Below are positions 1 through 6,793 of a DNA stretch of 13,690 nt, piece after piece. Under the pieces are notes generated by a model. It did not search any database. It worked only from the letters and a program-made list of their open reading frames with translations, and had not been told where the DNA came from. The stretch is from positions 1 through 13,690 of the forward strand of contig CAMWMM010000072.1 of the NCBI GenBank assembly GCA_947175285.1, written 5' to 3'. Numbering within the stretch: the first letter of the stretch is position 1; each line of letters opens with the position of its first letter. This DNA is from an uncultured Lachnospiraceae bacterium. Lineage in GTDB: Bacteria; Bacillota_A; Clostridia; Lachnospirales; Lachnospiraceae. A program made the translations under genes and the position numbers.

Positions 1-1
1 T

Positions 2-766
2 GCCTGCGGTTCCTCCAATCCGAGAGATATTGACGTGCCGGGCAGGGATGCGGATGGAATTTATTTTGCGGTTGATTTCCTTGGCAGGAATACGAAAAGT
101 CTGTTAGATTCCGATTTTAAGGATAAGAAGTACGTTGATACCAAAAATAAGAATGTCGTTATCATTGGCGGCGGTGATACGGGCAATGACTGTGTGGGTA
201 CGGCAATCCGCCATGGGGCAAAATCAGTTACCCAGATAGAGATGATGCCTAAGGCACCGGATACTAGGGCGGAGAATAATCCGTGGCCGCAGTGGCCGAA
301 GGTCTGTAAGACAGATTACGGTCAGGAGGAAGCGATTGCCGTATATGGACATGACCCGCGTATTTATGAATCCACGGTGAAAGAGTTTATCAAGGATAAG
401 GACGGGCATCTGAAGGGTGTGAAAATCGTGGAACTTTCATGGGAAAAAGATGCTGCGACAGGGCGCATGAACATGAAAGAAAAAGCCGGATCCGAAAAGG
501 TACTGGATGCCGATGTCGTGTTGATTGCAGCAGGATTTTTGGGAAGTCAGAAGTATGTTACCGATGCTTTCAAAGTAGAACTTGACCAAAGAACGAATGT
601 AAAGACGGAAGCAGGATGTTTTCAGACGAGTGTAAAAAATGTCTTTACGGCGGGCGATATGCACACAGGACAGTCTCTTGTAGTAAAAGCAATCCGCCAG
701 GGACGGGAATGTGCAAGGGAAGTGGATGAGAGTTTGATGGGATACACGAATATGTATGTGCAGTAG
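2..766 (+). CDS. gltD: Glutamate synthase [NADPH] small subunit, 3' part (5'-truncated by window edge)
   Basis: This is the C-terminal 254 residues of the FAD/NAD(P)H-dependent small subunit, which passes electrons from NADPH towards the large subunit making glutamate from glutamine and 2-oxoglutarate in the cytoplasm. The frame is open from base 2 and begins with CGSSNPRDIDVPGR, the conserved loop of GltD-type oxidoreductases. A Rossmann NAD(P)-binding motif follows (VVIIGGGDTGNDC, codons near 160-200). The C-terminal FAD-contacting segment NVFTAGDMHTGQSLVVKAI is also present. The N-terminal Fe-S region lies outside the window. The gene ends at TAG and is followed at once by a hairpin terminator. 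The gltB subunit is presumably upstream, but it cannot be seen. A related GltD-like subunit of another oxidoreductase is the main alternative; the close match over the visible part makes GltD the best call. Confidence 0.93.
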   Translation, partial: ACGSSNPRDIDVPGRDADGIYFAVDFLGRNTKSLLDSDFKDKKYVDTKNKNVVIIGGGDTGNDCVGTAIRHGAKSVTQIEMMPKAPDTRAENNPWPQWPKVCKTDYGQEEAIAVYGHDPRIYESTVKEFIKDKDGHLKGVKIVELSWEKDAATGRMNMKEKAGSEKVLDADVVLIAAGFLGSQKYVTDAFKVELDQRTNVKTEAGCFQTSVKNVFTAGDMHTGQSLVVKAIRQGRECAREVDESLMGYTNMYVQ

Positions 767-775
767 AGTGAATAG

Positions 776-813
776 AAAAACCTTGTGGTTGCTTGGCAGT
801 CACAAGGTTTTTT
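776..813 (+). terminator. Rho-independent terminator of gltD, probably bidirectional
   Basis: An A-run, the stem CCTTGTG (781-787), a 13-nt loop, the perfect complement CACAAGG (801-807) and six T (808-813) form a classic intrinsic terminator ten bases after the gltD stop. The A-run on the left arm gives a T-run on the minus strand, so the same hairpin can end asnA transcripts arriving from the other side. Confidence 0.88.
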
Positions 814-827
814 GAGTTAGCTAATAG

Positions 828-1838
828 TTACAGCAGTTGTATTCCATGCGCCAGAGCTTCTTTTGTAACATCCTCCGGCCATAAGGAGGACTGTACTTCC
901 CCGATATGTGCTTTCCGTAAGAAAAACATACAGATACGGGACTGTCCGATACCGCCGCCGATGGTGAGCGGAACCTCATCATTGAGAATCGCTTTCTGGA
1001 ACGGCAGTTTTGCTCTTTCAGGGCAGCCTGCTTTATCAAGCTGGCTCAGTAAAGATTCTTTATCGACACGGATGCCCATAGAGGACAATTCCAGTGCGAT
1101 ATCCAAAACCGGATAGTATACAACAATATCCGCATTTAACGCCCAGTCGTCGTAATCCGGTGCGCGTCCGTCGTGTTTTTCACCGGATTTAAGTAAGTCT
1201 CCTATCTGCATAACGCAGACAGCGCCTTTTTCTTTGCAGATATGATATTCACGCTCTTTCGGAGGCATATTAGGGTACATATCCTCTAATTCCTGTGTGG
1301 TAATAAAGAAAATATCATGCGGCAGGATTTCTTCTATGTAATCATATTGAATTGCCATGTATTTTTCCGTTTTACGGAGTACCTTATAGACAGTGCGCAC
1401 GGTTTCCTGTAAAAAGTCGATGCTCCGTTCTTCTTTGGAAATGATTTTTTCCCAGTCCCATTGGTCTACGTAAATGGAATGGATGTTGTCGGTAGCTTCG
1501 TCACGGCGGATAGCGCTCATATCCGTATACAGACCTTCGCCATAGGAAAATCCGTATTTTTGCAGAGCAAATCGTTTCCATTTTGCAAGGGAATGTACGA
1601 TTTCCGCCTCAGCATCATTCTGTTCTTTGATACCGAACACAACCGGACGCTCTACACCGTTTAGATTGTCGTTTAAGCCGGAGTCGGGGTCAACGAATAA
1701 CGGTGCGGAAACACGCAGAAGATTCAGCCGTTTTGCCAGTAAATCCTGAAAAAAATCTTTGACAGTTTTAATACCTATTTGCGTATCATGAAGATTAAGC
1801 GCAGATTGGTAGTTGTCGGGAATCATTAAATTTTTCAT
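828..1838 (-). CDS. asnA: Aspartate--ammonia ligase (asparagine synthetase A)
   Basis: This cytoplasmic enzyme makes asparagine from aspartate, ammonia and ATP. At 336 residues it matches the family length of about 330. It starts with the typical [16 protein letters not shown] and shows the class II aminoacyl-tRNA-synthetase-like core: [21 protein letters not shown] at 41-61 (metal/aspartate side), YVDQWDWEK at 123-131, and the nucleotide-binding motif 3 GGGIGQSR at 294-301. The ATG is preceded by AGAGGG on the minus strand, about six bases upstream. A near-consensus promoter lies at 1913-1941, so it is transcribed as its own unit. It converges with gltD, another ammonia/glutamate assimilation gene. 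No T-box fits in the short leader. Nothing in the frame looks damaged. Confidence 0.96.
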   Translation of the reverse strand: MKNLMIPDNYQSALNLHDTQIGIKTVKDFFQDLLAKRLNLLRVSAPLFVDPDSGLNDNLNGVERPVVFGIKEQNDAEAEIVHSLAKWKRFALQKYGFSYGEGLYTDMSAIRRDEATDNIHSIYVDQWDWEKIISKEERSIDFLQETVRTVYKVLRKTEKYMAIQYDYIEEILPHDIFFITTQELEDMYPNMPPKEREYHICKEKGAVCVMQIGDLLKSGEKHDGRAPDYDDWALNADIVVYYPVLDIALELSSMGIRVDKESLLSQLDKAGCPERAKLPFQKAILNDEVPLTIGGGIGQSRICMFFLRKAHIGEVQSSLWPEDVTKEALAHGIQLL

Positions 1839-1912
1839 AAAGCCCTCTTTTCTGTTATAGTGATTCTAAGCTGTTTTTTATGCCTGTTTTTGCATAAATA
1901 TGCTATTCTTGT

Positions 1913-1941
1913 ATTATATTATGTCATATTTCTTACGTCAA
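1913..1941 (-). promoter_or_regulatory. Sigma-A promoter of asnA
   Basis: Read on the minus strand, TTGACG (1936-1941) and a perfect TATAAT (1913-1918) are separated by exactly 17 bases. Transcription would begin near 1906 and give a leader of roughly 68 nt before asnA. Confidence 0.82.
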
Positions 1942-1966
1942 TACAGGATGTTCTTTGTTTGAGCCA

Positions 1967-2281
1967 TTACTCAAAAATTTCTTCATCCTCTAAATTCCCG
2001 TTTTCATCATAGTAAGACCATTTTCCCGTTTCTTTTCCATTTACATAATCGCCTTCTGCTGCAATTTTCCCGTTTTCGTGATAATCAGTCCAATGACCGT
2101 TTTCAAATCCGTTGTCATATAAACCTGTGGATGCTATATTACCATTCTGGTAATATTCTGTAAATAAACCATCCCGAATCCATCTTGTTCCGTCATCAGA
2201 CATCTTGCGTGAGTATCTAAAATGAACTTCACCTGTCTCATATGGAATTTCCGCAATATGAAAAATATTTTCTTTTTCCAT
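1967..2281 (-). CDS. YwqK/MORN_2-type repeat protein, small
   Basis: This encodes 104 residues with no signal peptide or membrane segment. From residue 37 it contains about three copies of a 22-24-residue unit of the form G-x-(F/W)-x-x-Y-x-x-N-G-x-I-x-x-x-G-x-Y-x-N-G. Examples are FTEYYQNGNIASTGLYDNG, WTDYHENGKIAAEGDYVNG and WSYYDENGNLEDEEIF. Such repeats are typical of YwqK-like 'toxin-antitoxin system antitoxin' and MORN-variant proteins; in Bacillus the name comes from the locus of a polymorphic toxin. No toxin gene is visible here. The ATG at 2281 is chosen because AAAGGAG (2289-2295) sits seven bases upstream; an in-frame ATG at 2329 would lie inside the promoter. The molecular role is unknown. 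Confidence 0.8.
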   Translation of the reverse strand: MEKENIFHIAEIPYETGEVHFRYSRKMSDDGTRWIRDGLFTEYYQNGNIASTGLYDNGFENGHWTDYHENGKIAAEGDYVNGKETGKWSYYDENGNLEDEEIFE

Positions 2282-2311
2282 AGTAATTCTCCTTTGGCAG
2301 ATAATAATGAA

Positions 2312-2340
2312 ATTATAGCATGCTGCCAACCGGAATACAA
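2312..2340 (-). promoter_or_regulatory. Sigma-A promoter of the YwqK-like gene
   Basis: On the minus strand TTGTAT (2335-2340) and a perfect TATAAT (2312-2317) are 17 bases apart, followed by the AAAGGAG ribosome binding site. The promoter lies between the protease gene and the repeat-protein gene, so the latter can be expressed independently of the upstream pair. Confidence 0.75.
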
Positions 2341-2364
2341 TGACTCTTACCCCAAGTGTAGAGG

Positions 2365-4371
2365 TTAATCCCTCATTTCCCCAAGTAGTTCTGCGGCTTC
2401 TTTCTCAGTCATATAAAAAACACCTGTAATCTCACCGTCCGTATTGCGGACAATCCGGATATTTACAGTACCTTTCGGATTTATATTTAAGGTGTAAAAG
2501 GAACTATCGGGACGCTTATCCAGAAAAATGTTGACCAGTTGATCTTCGTAATAATAGTTTTTTCCTTTTTTTGTAACGCCAAAGGATTGGTATTCTTTCA
2601 TCTGCTTTTCTGCCCATTCCTTTTCCATGGTCTCCAGTTCGTCATCCATTTTCAATTTGCCAAGCAGCATTGCTTGGAAAGAGGTTTTTTCATCTTTTAC
2701 TGCTTTGTCCAGCCAACTCTCCAGTGTTTCTTCTGTCATATTGTCTGCAAGGACTGAGAAAAAGCCGATGGCATCATCTTCATAGAACTTTTCGGCGAAA
2801 TTCGTGGTTAATGGACTGGCTGCATTCAACTCGCCTATGCTGACAGAAAAGAACGCAATTTGTTCATCTGCGTAAATTTTGTCCAGCCATGCGCTCTGTG
2901 ATTCTTCATCCAGATTGGAGAACGCAATTTGAAACAATGGTAAGCTTCCCGCCTCATAGGCCTGCGCTGCATCTGCAATAAATATAGCAGAGCTTTTATT
3001 TGTCTCAATATTCTTCGCAGTTTCTATAACTAATTCTTTTTCTTCCTGCGTAAGCGTTTTCATATCATTGCATTGTTTCGTAACATCTTCCACCAGTGTT
3101 TTCGGATTATCGAATGGACCGATGGAGGTATAACCATCTTTTCGTACCAAAACAAACTTAATGCTTCCGGCAGAAACAGAAGATAGTGGTTTATCATTTT
3201 CATCTGCTCCGTCACAGAAAATATAGTAAACGCCGTCTTCCGTTAAAATGTTGTTTATAATTTCAGTATCTTTCCACATTTGGGTATTACTATTTGAGGA
3301 AGGTGCAGCATATGCACCGACTGCTAAAAAACAAAAGCAGACCGCAATCGTAAAAATAGTGGTAATCACAGCAATAGTTTTTGGTTTTTTCTTAAAATTC
3401 ATAATCGCACCCAGCCTTTCTTTTAGTTGTTCTGCGCCCTCCGTTAAAGTAACGGAAGCTAAAGAGTTTTTGTACAGATGATTTGATTTTACAAAAGAAA
3501 TCAGCATATCGCCATACTCACGTCTTGCATTACCGTCAAGTATGGATATCACGGCTTCGTCACACGACAGTTCACACGCTTTATTTACCTCTTTTTCAAG
3601 CAAATAGACAAATGGATTGAACCAGTGGATACAAACTACAATCTGTATGAGCCATTTGTAAAACATATCACGCTGCTTGTAGTGGAGCAGCTCATGCATA
3701 AAAATATAGGACAGCTCGTTGTTTTTCAGTTCTCCGGCAGGCAGAATAATGTCCGGATGGAAGAAACCAATCATAATAGGAGAAGTAAGCAACGTATTAT
3801 GGTGTAGTTCTACCCTTGTTTTAATATGCAGTTTTTCCTTGCAGTCAGACAGAATATTCAAAGTGTCGATATCCGATATTTCTGTGCTGTAAGCTTTGAT
3901 GTATCGGATGAATCCCTGATAAACCGTTATTTTACGGACCAATAGAACCAGTGGCGGAACTGCCCATAGAAAAAACAGACAGGCAGATACGTTACGGGAA
4001 TTGTGCACAGTATCGTTACTTACATTTTTAATTTCGTGTGACCGCATTGGCGCTGGTGCCTGGTTTGTTTCCCTGCCAATGCCGTCCTTTCCGTTTATGG
4101 TATCAGTGGCAGCGGGACTTGCCGTCCATTCCAAATTCTCCTCTGCAGTTGTTGTTATATCCGTTGTATCAAATCTTTCAAACAGCCTTCCCACAAGCGT
4201 AGTATCAGGAGTAAACGGCAGCAGGAATCTTAACACAACAATTATCCAGATATAATATTGCCAACGCCTACTGAATTTGTTTTGATACACGAGCTTTAAC
4301 TCCAAAATCAGCAGTAACAGCAGTGTACCGGAAACGGACAGTGATAATAGTATTTTCAGAAATTCATTCAT
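2365..4371 (-). CDS. BlaR1-like M56 family membrane metallopeptidase with repeat-type sensor
   Basis: This is a 668-residue integral membrane zinc protease of the BlaR1/MecR1 family. The N-terminus has the hallmark membrane segments (about 4-28, 38-55 and 130-148). The cytoplasmic protease has HELLH at 226-230 and the third ligand in ACELSCDEA (E267), with another hydrophobic stretch at 241-258. A last membrane helix (333-355) leads to an extracytoplasmic domain. That domain lacks the transpeptidase motifs (SxxK, KTG) of true beta-lactam sensors. Instead it holds four degenerate 28-30-residue units at 476-590 (cores FQIAF, FFSV, FFSV, FQAM, each followed by a WLDK/YEDD-like element). The start is the ATG overlapping the repressor stop by 8 bases, with GGAG eight bases upstream; an upstream TTG is less likely. 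Family members cleave the partner repressor on sensing a signal. The signal here is unknown. Confidence 0.88.
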   Translation of the reverse strand: MNEFLKILLSLSVSGTLLLLLILELKLVYQNKFSRRWQYYIWIIVVLRFLLPFTPDTTLVGRLFERFDTTDITTTAEENLEWTASPAATDTINGKDGIGRETNQAPAPMRSHEIKNVSNDTVHNSRNVSACLFFLWAVPPLVLLVRKITVYQGFIRYIKAYSTEISDIDTLNILSDCKEKLHIKTRVELHHNTLLTSPIMIGFFHPDIILPAGELKNNELSYIFMHELLHYKQRDMFYKWLIQIVVCIHWFNPFVYLLEKEVNKACELSCDEAVISILDGNARREYGDMLISFVKSNHLYKNSLASVTLTEGAEQLKERLGAIMNFKKKPKTIAVITTIFTIAVCFCFLAVGAYAAPSSNSNTQMWKDTEIINNILTEDGVYYIFCDGADENDKPLSSVSAGSIKFVLVRKDGYTSIGPFDNPKTLVEDVTKQCNDMKTLTQEEKELVIETAKNIETNKSSAIFIADAAQAYEAGSLPLFQIAFSNLDEESQSAWLDKIYADEQIAFFSVSIGELNAASPLTTNFAEKFYEDDAIGFFSVLADNMTEETLESWLDKAVKDEKTSFQAMLLGKLKMDDELETMEKEWAEKQMKEYQSFGVTKKGKNYYYEDQLVNIFLDKRPDSSFYTLNINPKGTVNIRIVRNTDGEITGVFYMTEKEAAELLGEMRD

Positions 4372-4738
4372 TGCATTTTCTCCAATATGTTTCAATCTCT
4401 TTTAATTCGTCTGCCGACAGAATATCCTGACGCAATAGTGTGGATACCAGATTTTTCACATTTCCCCCGTAAACTTTATTAAGGAAAGTGTGAGTCTGCA
4501 TAGTCTGATACTCTGCTTCCGTTACTGTTGCAATGTACTCGTTGCGTCTGCCTATTTTCTTTACTTTTAAGAACTTCTTTTCTACTAAACGGGAAAGCAG
4601 AGTGAGTACGGTGTTGTTTTTCCATTCGTTGTTATCCTTTTCCAGTTCCTCCATGATAAGGGAGTATAAAGCCGTTCCCCCGTTTTCCCAGATGATTTTC
4701 ATGAGTACCAGTTCAGATTCGGAGATTTGTCCTGCCAT
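4364..4738 (-). CDS. BlaI/MecI/CopY-family transcriptional repressor
   Basis: This is a 124-residue winged-helix repressor. Residues 4-70 carry the DNA-binding domain (ISESELVLMKIIWENG, then the recognition region WKNNTVLTLLSRLVEKKFL and the wing KIGRRNEY). The remainder is the helical dimerisation part, where family members are cleaved by the partner protease. The ATG at 4738 follows AAAGGA on the minus strand; an earlier in-frame ATG lies within the leader and would add residues not usual for the family. It overlaps the downstream M56 gene by 8 bases, so the two are translationally coupled, as in bla/mec systems. Two operator-like repeats lie over its promoter, which predicts autorepression. 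Confidence 0.93.
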   Translation of the reverse strand: MAGQISESELVLMKIIWENGGTALYSLIMEELEKDNNEWKNNTVLTLLSRLVEKKFLKVKKIGRRNEYIATVTEAEYQTMQTHTFLNKVYGGNVKNLVSTLLRQDILSADELKEIETYWRKCNE

Positions 4739-4785
4739 ATGAATTGCTCTTCCTTTCAAAATCAAGTGCGTCGGCACTCAATTTT

Positions 4786-4831
4786 TATATTAACACTACG
4801 TAGGTTTGAAATTATATTAACACGATGTAGG
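4786..4831 (-). promoter_or_regulatory. Two BlaI-type operator repeats
   Basis: The 19-bp segments 4786-4804 and 4813-4831 are direct repeats with two mismatches, 27 bp apart. Each ends in a dyad-like core: CTACGTAG at 4796-4803 is a perfect palindrome and CGATGTAG at 4823-4830 is an imperfect copy. BlaI/MecI/CopY repressors bind dyads of the TACA/TGTA or CTAC/GTAG kind. The upstream copy lies between -35 and -10 and the other just past the predicted transcription start. Confidence 0.62.
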
Positions 4832-4842
4832 GGAAGATGCAA
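4814..4842 (-). promoter_or_regulatory. Promoter of the BlaI-like/M56 operon
   Basis: On the minus strand TTGCAT (4837-4842) and TAATAT (4814-4819) are 17 bases apart. The spacer contains one of the two CTAC/GTAG operator-like repeats, as expected for a promoter repressed by its own BlaI-type product. An overlapping TATAAT two bases further on could serve as an alternative -10. Confidence 0.6.
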
Positions 4843-4885
4843 TACTGAAATGTGAAAAAGAATAGTTTAGAGAAGTTATGGATTG

Positions 4886-5779
4886 TTATTCTGTGTAATG
4901 AATACCATGTGCTGTCAATAATGAGCGAAGCTGCTTAATTTCATCATTTTTTTCAGCGATGACTTTTTCCTTTTCCTCGATAGTCTTTTTGCTGTTTGCA
5001 ACTTCTCTTTCATAAGCTCGTAAGTCCAAGTAATACTCTTCACGGTCGAGACAGCGTTTGCGAATCTGCTCGTCAGCGCTTAACTGGAAAATGGTTCGGG
5101 ATGCTTCGTCGATATATTGGTCTTTTTCTGCTAACATTTTAATTTCCTCCCACGTAGTGGCTTTAAAAAGCTTAGCCCAGTAATCAATATGATACTTCAT
5201 ATCCTCATCGGTTGCCAAATCTATATGAGATAAGTCTACCACACTTAAGGTCAGATTGTCACTATAAAGATGATAATTTTTTACGTTAAGCAGTTTATAA
5301 GTTGCATAAAATTCAGGATAATCATCAAACAGGGTATAGTCTAAGAAACCGATATGTATAACGGGTTTGACATCCTGATAATCCTGCCCATGGTTCAGCA
5401 TGTCAAAAGAACGGCAGAGATAGCTGAGAGAACGGTTCGGCCAGATTAGCCTGCCTGTCATCTGCATTTCGAGGTTGATAAATGTGTAGTTATTCAGTAA
5501 TACATTGATATCTAATCGGAATTCCTTGTTTTTAACTGATTCACCCAGAATGATGGGATTTGTGATTTCTACGGACAGGACGTCTTCAGGTTGTAGATGA
5601 AGCAGCGAACAGATAAGACCGCGGAGCGCTTTATTGTTGGTTTGCAATACTGCCCGGAACATATAGTCGTTAGTCATTCCGTAAGGTATGGCGCCATGAG
5701 CATTTTGAAACAAAATACTTGGATTATCGTTAAATTGTTGTTGATTAAGAACGTGTTGATTCGTGCTTTTCAGATTCAT
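4886..5779 (-). CDS. Rpn-family (PD-(D/E)XK) nuclease-like protein
   Basis: This is a 297-residue soluble protein of the Rpn/YhgA-like, formerly 'putative transposase', PD-(D/E)XK nuclease group. The family signature TNDYMFRAVL lies at 36-45 and EFRLDINVLL at 86-95 (D90). INLEMQM at 101-107 (E104, Q106) is the E-x-Q version of the nuclease active site usual in this family. Residues 258-288 are a charged, probably coiled-coil tail (SKKTIEEKEKVIAEKNDEIK). E. coli relatives promote RecA-independent recombination and cut DNA in vitro; in Clostridia these genes are numerous and of unclear role. The ATG at 5779 has AAAGGAG (5788-5794) eight bases upstream; the open frame extends 27 codons further without a ribosome site. 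No inverted repeats or target duplications frame it, so it is not called an insertion sequence. Confidence 0.86.
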   Translation of the reverse strand: MNLKSTNQHVLNQQQFNDNPSILFQNAHGAIPYGMTNDYMFRAVLQTNNKALRGLICSLLHLQPEDVLSVEITNPIILGESVKNKEFRLDINVLLNNYTFINLEMQMTGRLIWPNRSLSYLCRSFDMLNHGQDYQDVKPVIHIGFLDYTLFDDYPEFYATYKLLNVKNYHLYSDNLTLSVVDLSHIDLATDEDMKYHIDYWAKLFKATTWEEIKMLAEKDQYIDEASRTIFQLSADEQIRKRCLDREEYYLDLRAYEREVANSKKTIEEKEKVIAEKNDEIKQLRSLLTAHGIHYTE

Positions 5780-5871
5780 AGATGTGACTCCTTTGTGATT
5801 TGAGATAACAGAAAATATAAGCGTAGAATATGCCTGCAATGATTTTATAGACGCCGCCATTACATAGTATA

Positions 5872-5900
5872 CTTATATCATGTGCATAGATAAAAAGCAA
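5872..5900 (-). promoter_or_regulatory. Possible promoter of the Rpn-family gene
   Basis: On the minus strand TTGCTT (5895-5900) and TATAAG (5872-5877) are 17 bases apart, about 90 bases before the start codon. An adjacent TATACT is an alternative -10. The leader is long for such a gene and the hexamers are imperfect, so the call is tentative. Confidence 0.4.
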
Positions 5901-6033
5901 TTTATTTTTTATTACAAAGAAGTAGAAAAGTTAGAACGTTATACCGATAATTCTTGCTGCTGTACATGATATAGTATGCGCATAGGATTTGTAAAAAGGG
6001 GGAAACAAGATGTTGTATTGTGCATTTTTCCCC

Positions 6034-6077
6034 GTTTACATTTTGTTGCTTTTTTTTCGTAAGATTTATGCTAAGAT
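6034..6077 (+). promoter_or_regulatory. Promoter of the two-component operon with tandem regulator half-sites
   Basis: GTTTACATTTT (6034-6044) is followed directly by GTTGCTTTTTT (6045-6055), an 11-bp-spaced direct repeat as OmpR/PhoB-type regulators bind. An extended -10, TG-C-TAAGAT (6069-6077), lies 17 bases downstream, with TATGCT at 6067-6072 as an overlapping alternative. There is no good -35, which fits an activated promoter. A nearly identical element occurs at 8194. Confidence 0.55.
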
Positions 6078-6124
6078 AACTCCAAAGAAGAATGAGCAGG
6101 CTAAGAAAAGGGCATGGGTGTAAA

Positions 6125-6793
6125 ATGAAAATATTAGTAATAGAAGATGATACCGCTATTTCGGAGTTAATCTGTATGAATCTGGAAGCGGCGGGATATG
6201 AAACACAGGCGGTTTTTGACGGCAATGCGGCAGCAGAGGTGCTGAAAGGCGAAGAGCCTGGCGATGCAGCATTGGCACTGGTAGACGTGATGCTTCCGGG
6301 AAAAGACGGATTTGAGCTGATGGAGGATTTGCAGAAAGCGCAGATTCCGGTTATCTATCTGACGGCAAAGGATGATGTGATTTCAAAGGTGCATGGTCTG
6401 AAAGCGGGCGCGGAAGATTATATTGTGAAGCCGTTTGAAGTATTGGAACTTCTGGTGCGTATAGAGAAGGTTTTAAATAGAACAGGACGGGGAAGAGAGA
6501 AGATTATCATCAGAGACGTTGTCATAGATTTAAAAGAGCACAGCGTACTCAAAAATGGCAAAAAGGTGAATTTAAAGCCGATGGAATATGAACTTTTGGT
6601 GACGTTAGCACAGAGTAAAAACGTGGCTTTCAGCAGAGAAGAACTGCTTGGCAGGCTGTGGGGCGTCGATTATGTGGGCGAGACCCGGACGGTGGATGTG
6701 CATATCGGGCAGCTTCGTAAAAAGCTGGACTTTTATGATGTAATTCGCACGATTTCCAAGCATGGGTATCGACTGGAGGATATGGAATCATGA
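6125..6793 (+). CDS. OmpR/PhoB-family response regulator
   Basis: This 222-residue DNA-binding response regulator has a receiver domain at 1-117 with the acidic pair D8/D9 (LVIEDD), the phosphoacceptor D54 (ALVDVMLPGKDG), T80 (YLTAKDD) and K102 (YIVKPFE). All residues needed for phosphorylation are present. The winged-helix trans_reg_C domain occupies about 125-220, with LKPMEYELLVTLAQ, FSREELLGRLWG and the recognition part RTVDVHIGQLRKKL, ending in the wing TISKHGYRLE. The ATG at 6125 starts the canonical MKILVIEDD; a longer frame from 6092 adds a non-conserved stretch and has no better ribosome site. The GGGTGT before this ATG is weak. It overlaps the histidine kinase by ATGA. It probably binds the tandem element found before this operon and before the lipoprotein gene. 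Confidence 0.95.
   Translation: MKILVIEDDTAISELICMNLEAAGYETQAVFDGNAAAEVLKGEEPGDAALALVDVMLPGKDGFELMEDLQKAQIPVIYLTAKDDVISKVHGLKAGAEDYIVKPFEVLELLVRIEKVLNRTGRGREKIIIRDVVIDLKEHSVLKNGKKVNLKPMEYELLVTLAQSKNVAFSREELLGRLWGVDYVGETRTVDVHIGQLRKKLDFYDVIRTISKHGYRLEDMES

Larger units (their letters stand above)
5780..6124. other. Divergent intergenic region between the Rpn-like and response-regulator genes
   Basis: This 345-bp stretch holds no supported gene. It contains the probable Rpn promoter, an imperfect inverted repeat (around 5866-5885 and 5962-5982, with the exact 10-bp arms 5874-5883 and 5964-5973), and the regulator-binding element and promoter at 6034-6077. A short minus-strand reading frame here is AT-rich and unlike a protein. 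Confidence 0.6.

Noticed and set aside
793..1116. Plus-strand open frame opposite asnA as a gene
   Set aside because: It is antisense to a clear asnA reading frame, has no ribosome site and does not resemble a protein family.
1839..1966. T-box or other riboswitch in front of asnA
   Set aside because: The predicted leader is about 68 nt, too short for a T-box, and no T-box sequence or leader terminator is visible.
1958..1975. TTTGAG/CTCAAA hairpin over the stop codon of the YwqK-like gene as a terminator
   Set aside because: The 6-bp AT-rich stem has no T-run after it on the minus strand.
4372..4395. Upstream TTG as start of the M56 protease
   Set aside because: It would add eight residues within the repressor gene and has no ribosome site, while the ATG at 4371 has GGAG at proper distance.
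2365..4738. Beta-lactam resistance locus
   Set aside because: The repressor/protease pair belongs to the Bla/Mec family, but no beta-lactamase or penicillin-binding gene is present and the sensor domain lacks penicillin-binding motifs.
4886..5779. Rpn-family gene as an active insertion sequence
   Set aside because: The family was once labelled transposase but is a PD-(D/E)XK nuclease, and no terminal repeats or target duplication were seen around the gene.
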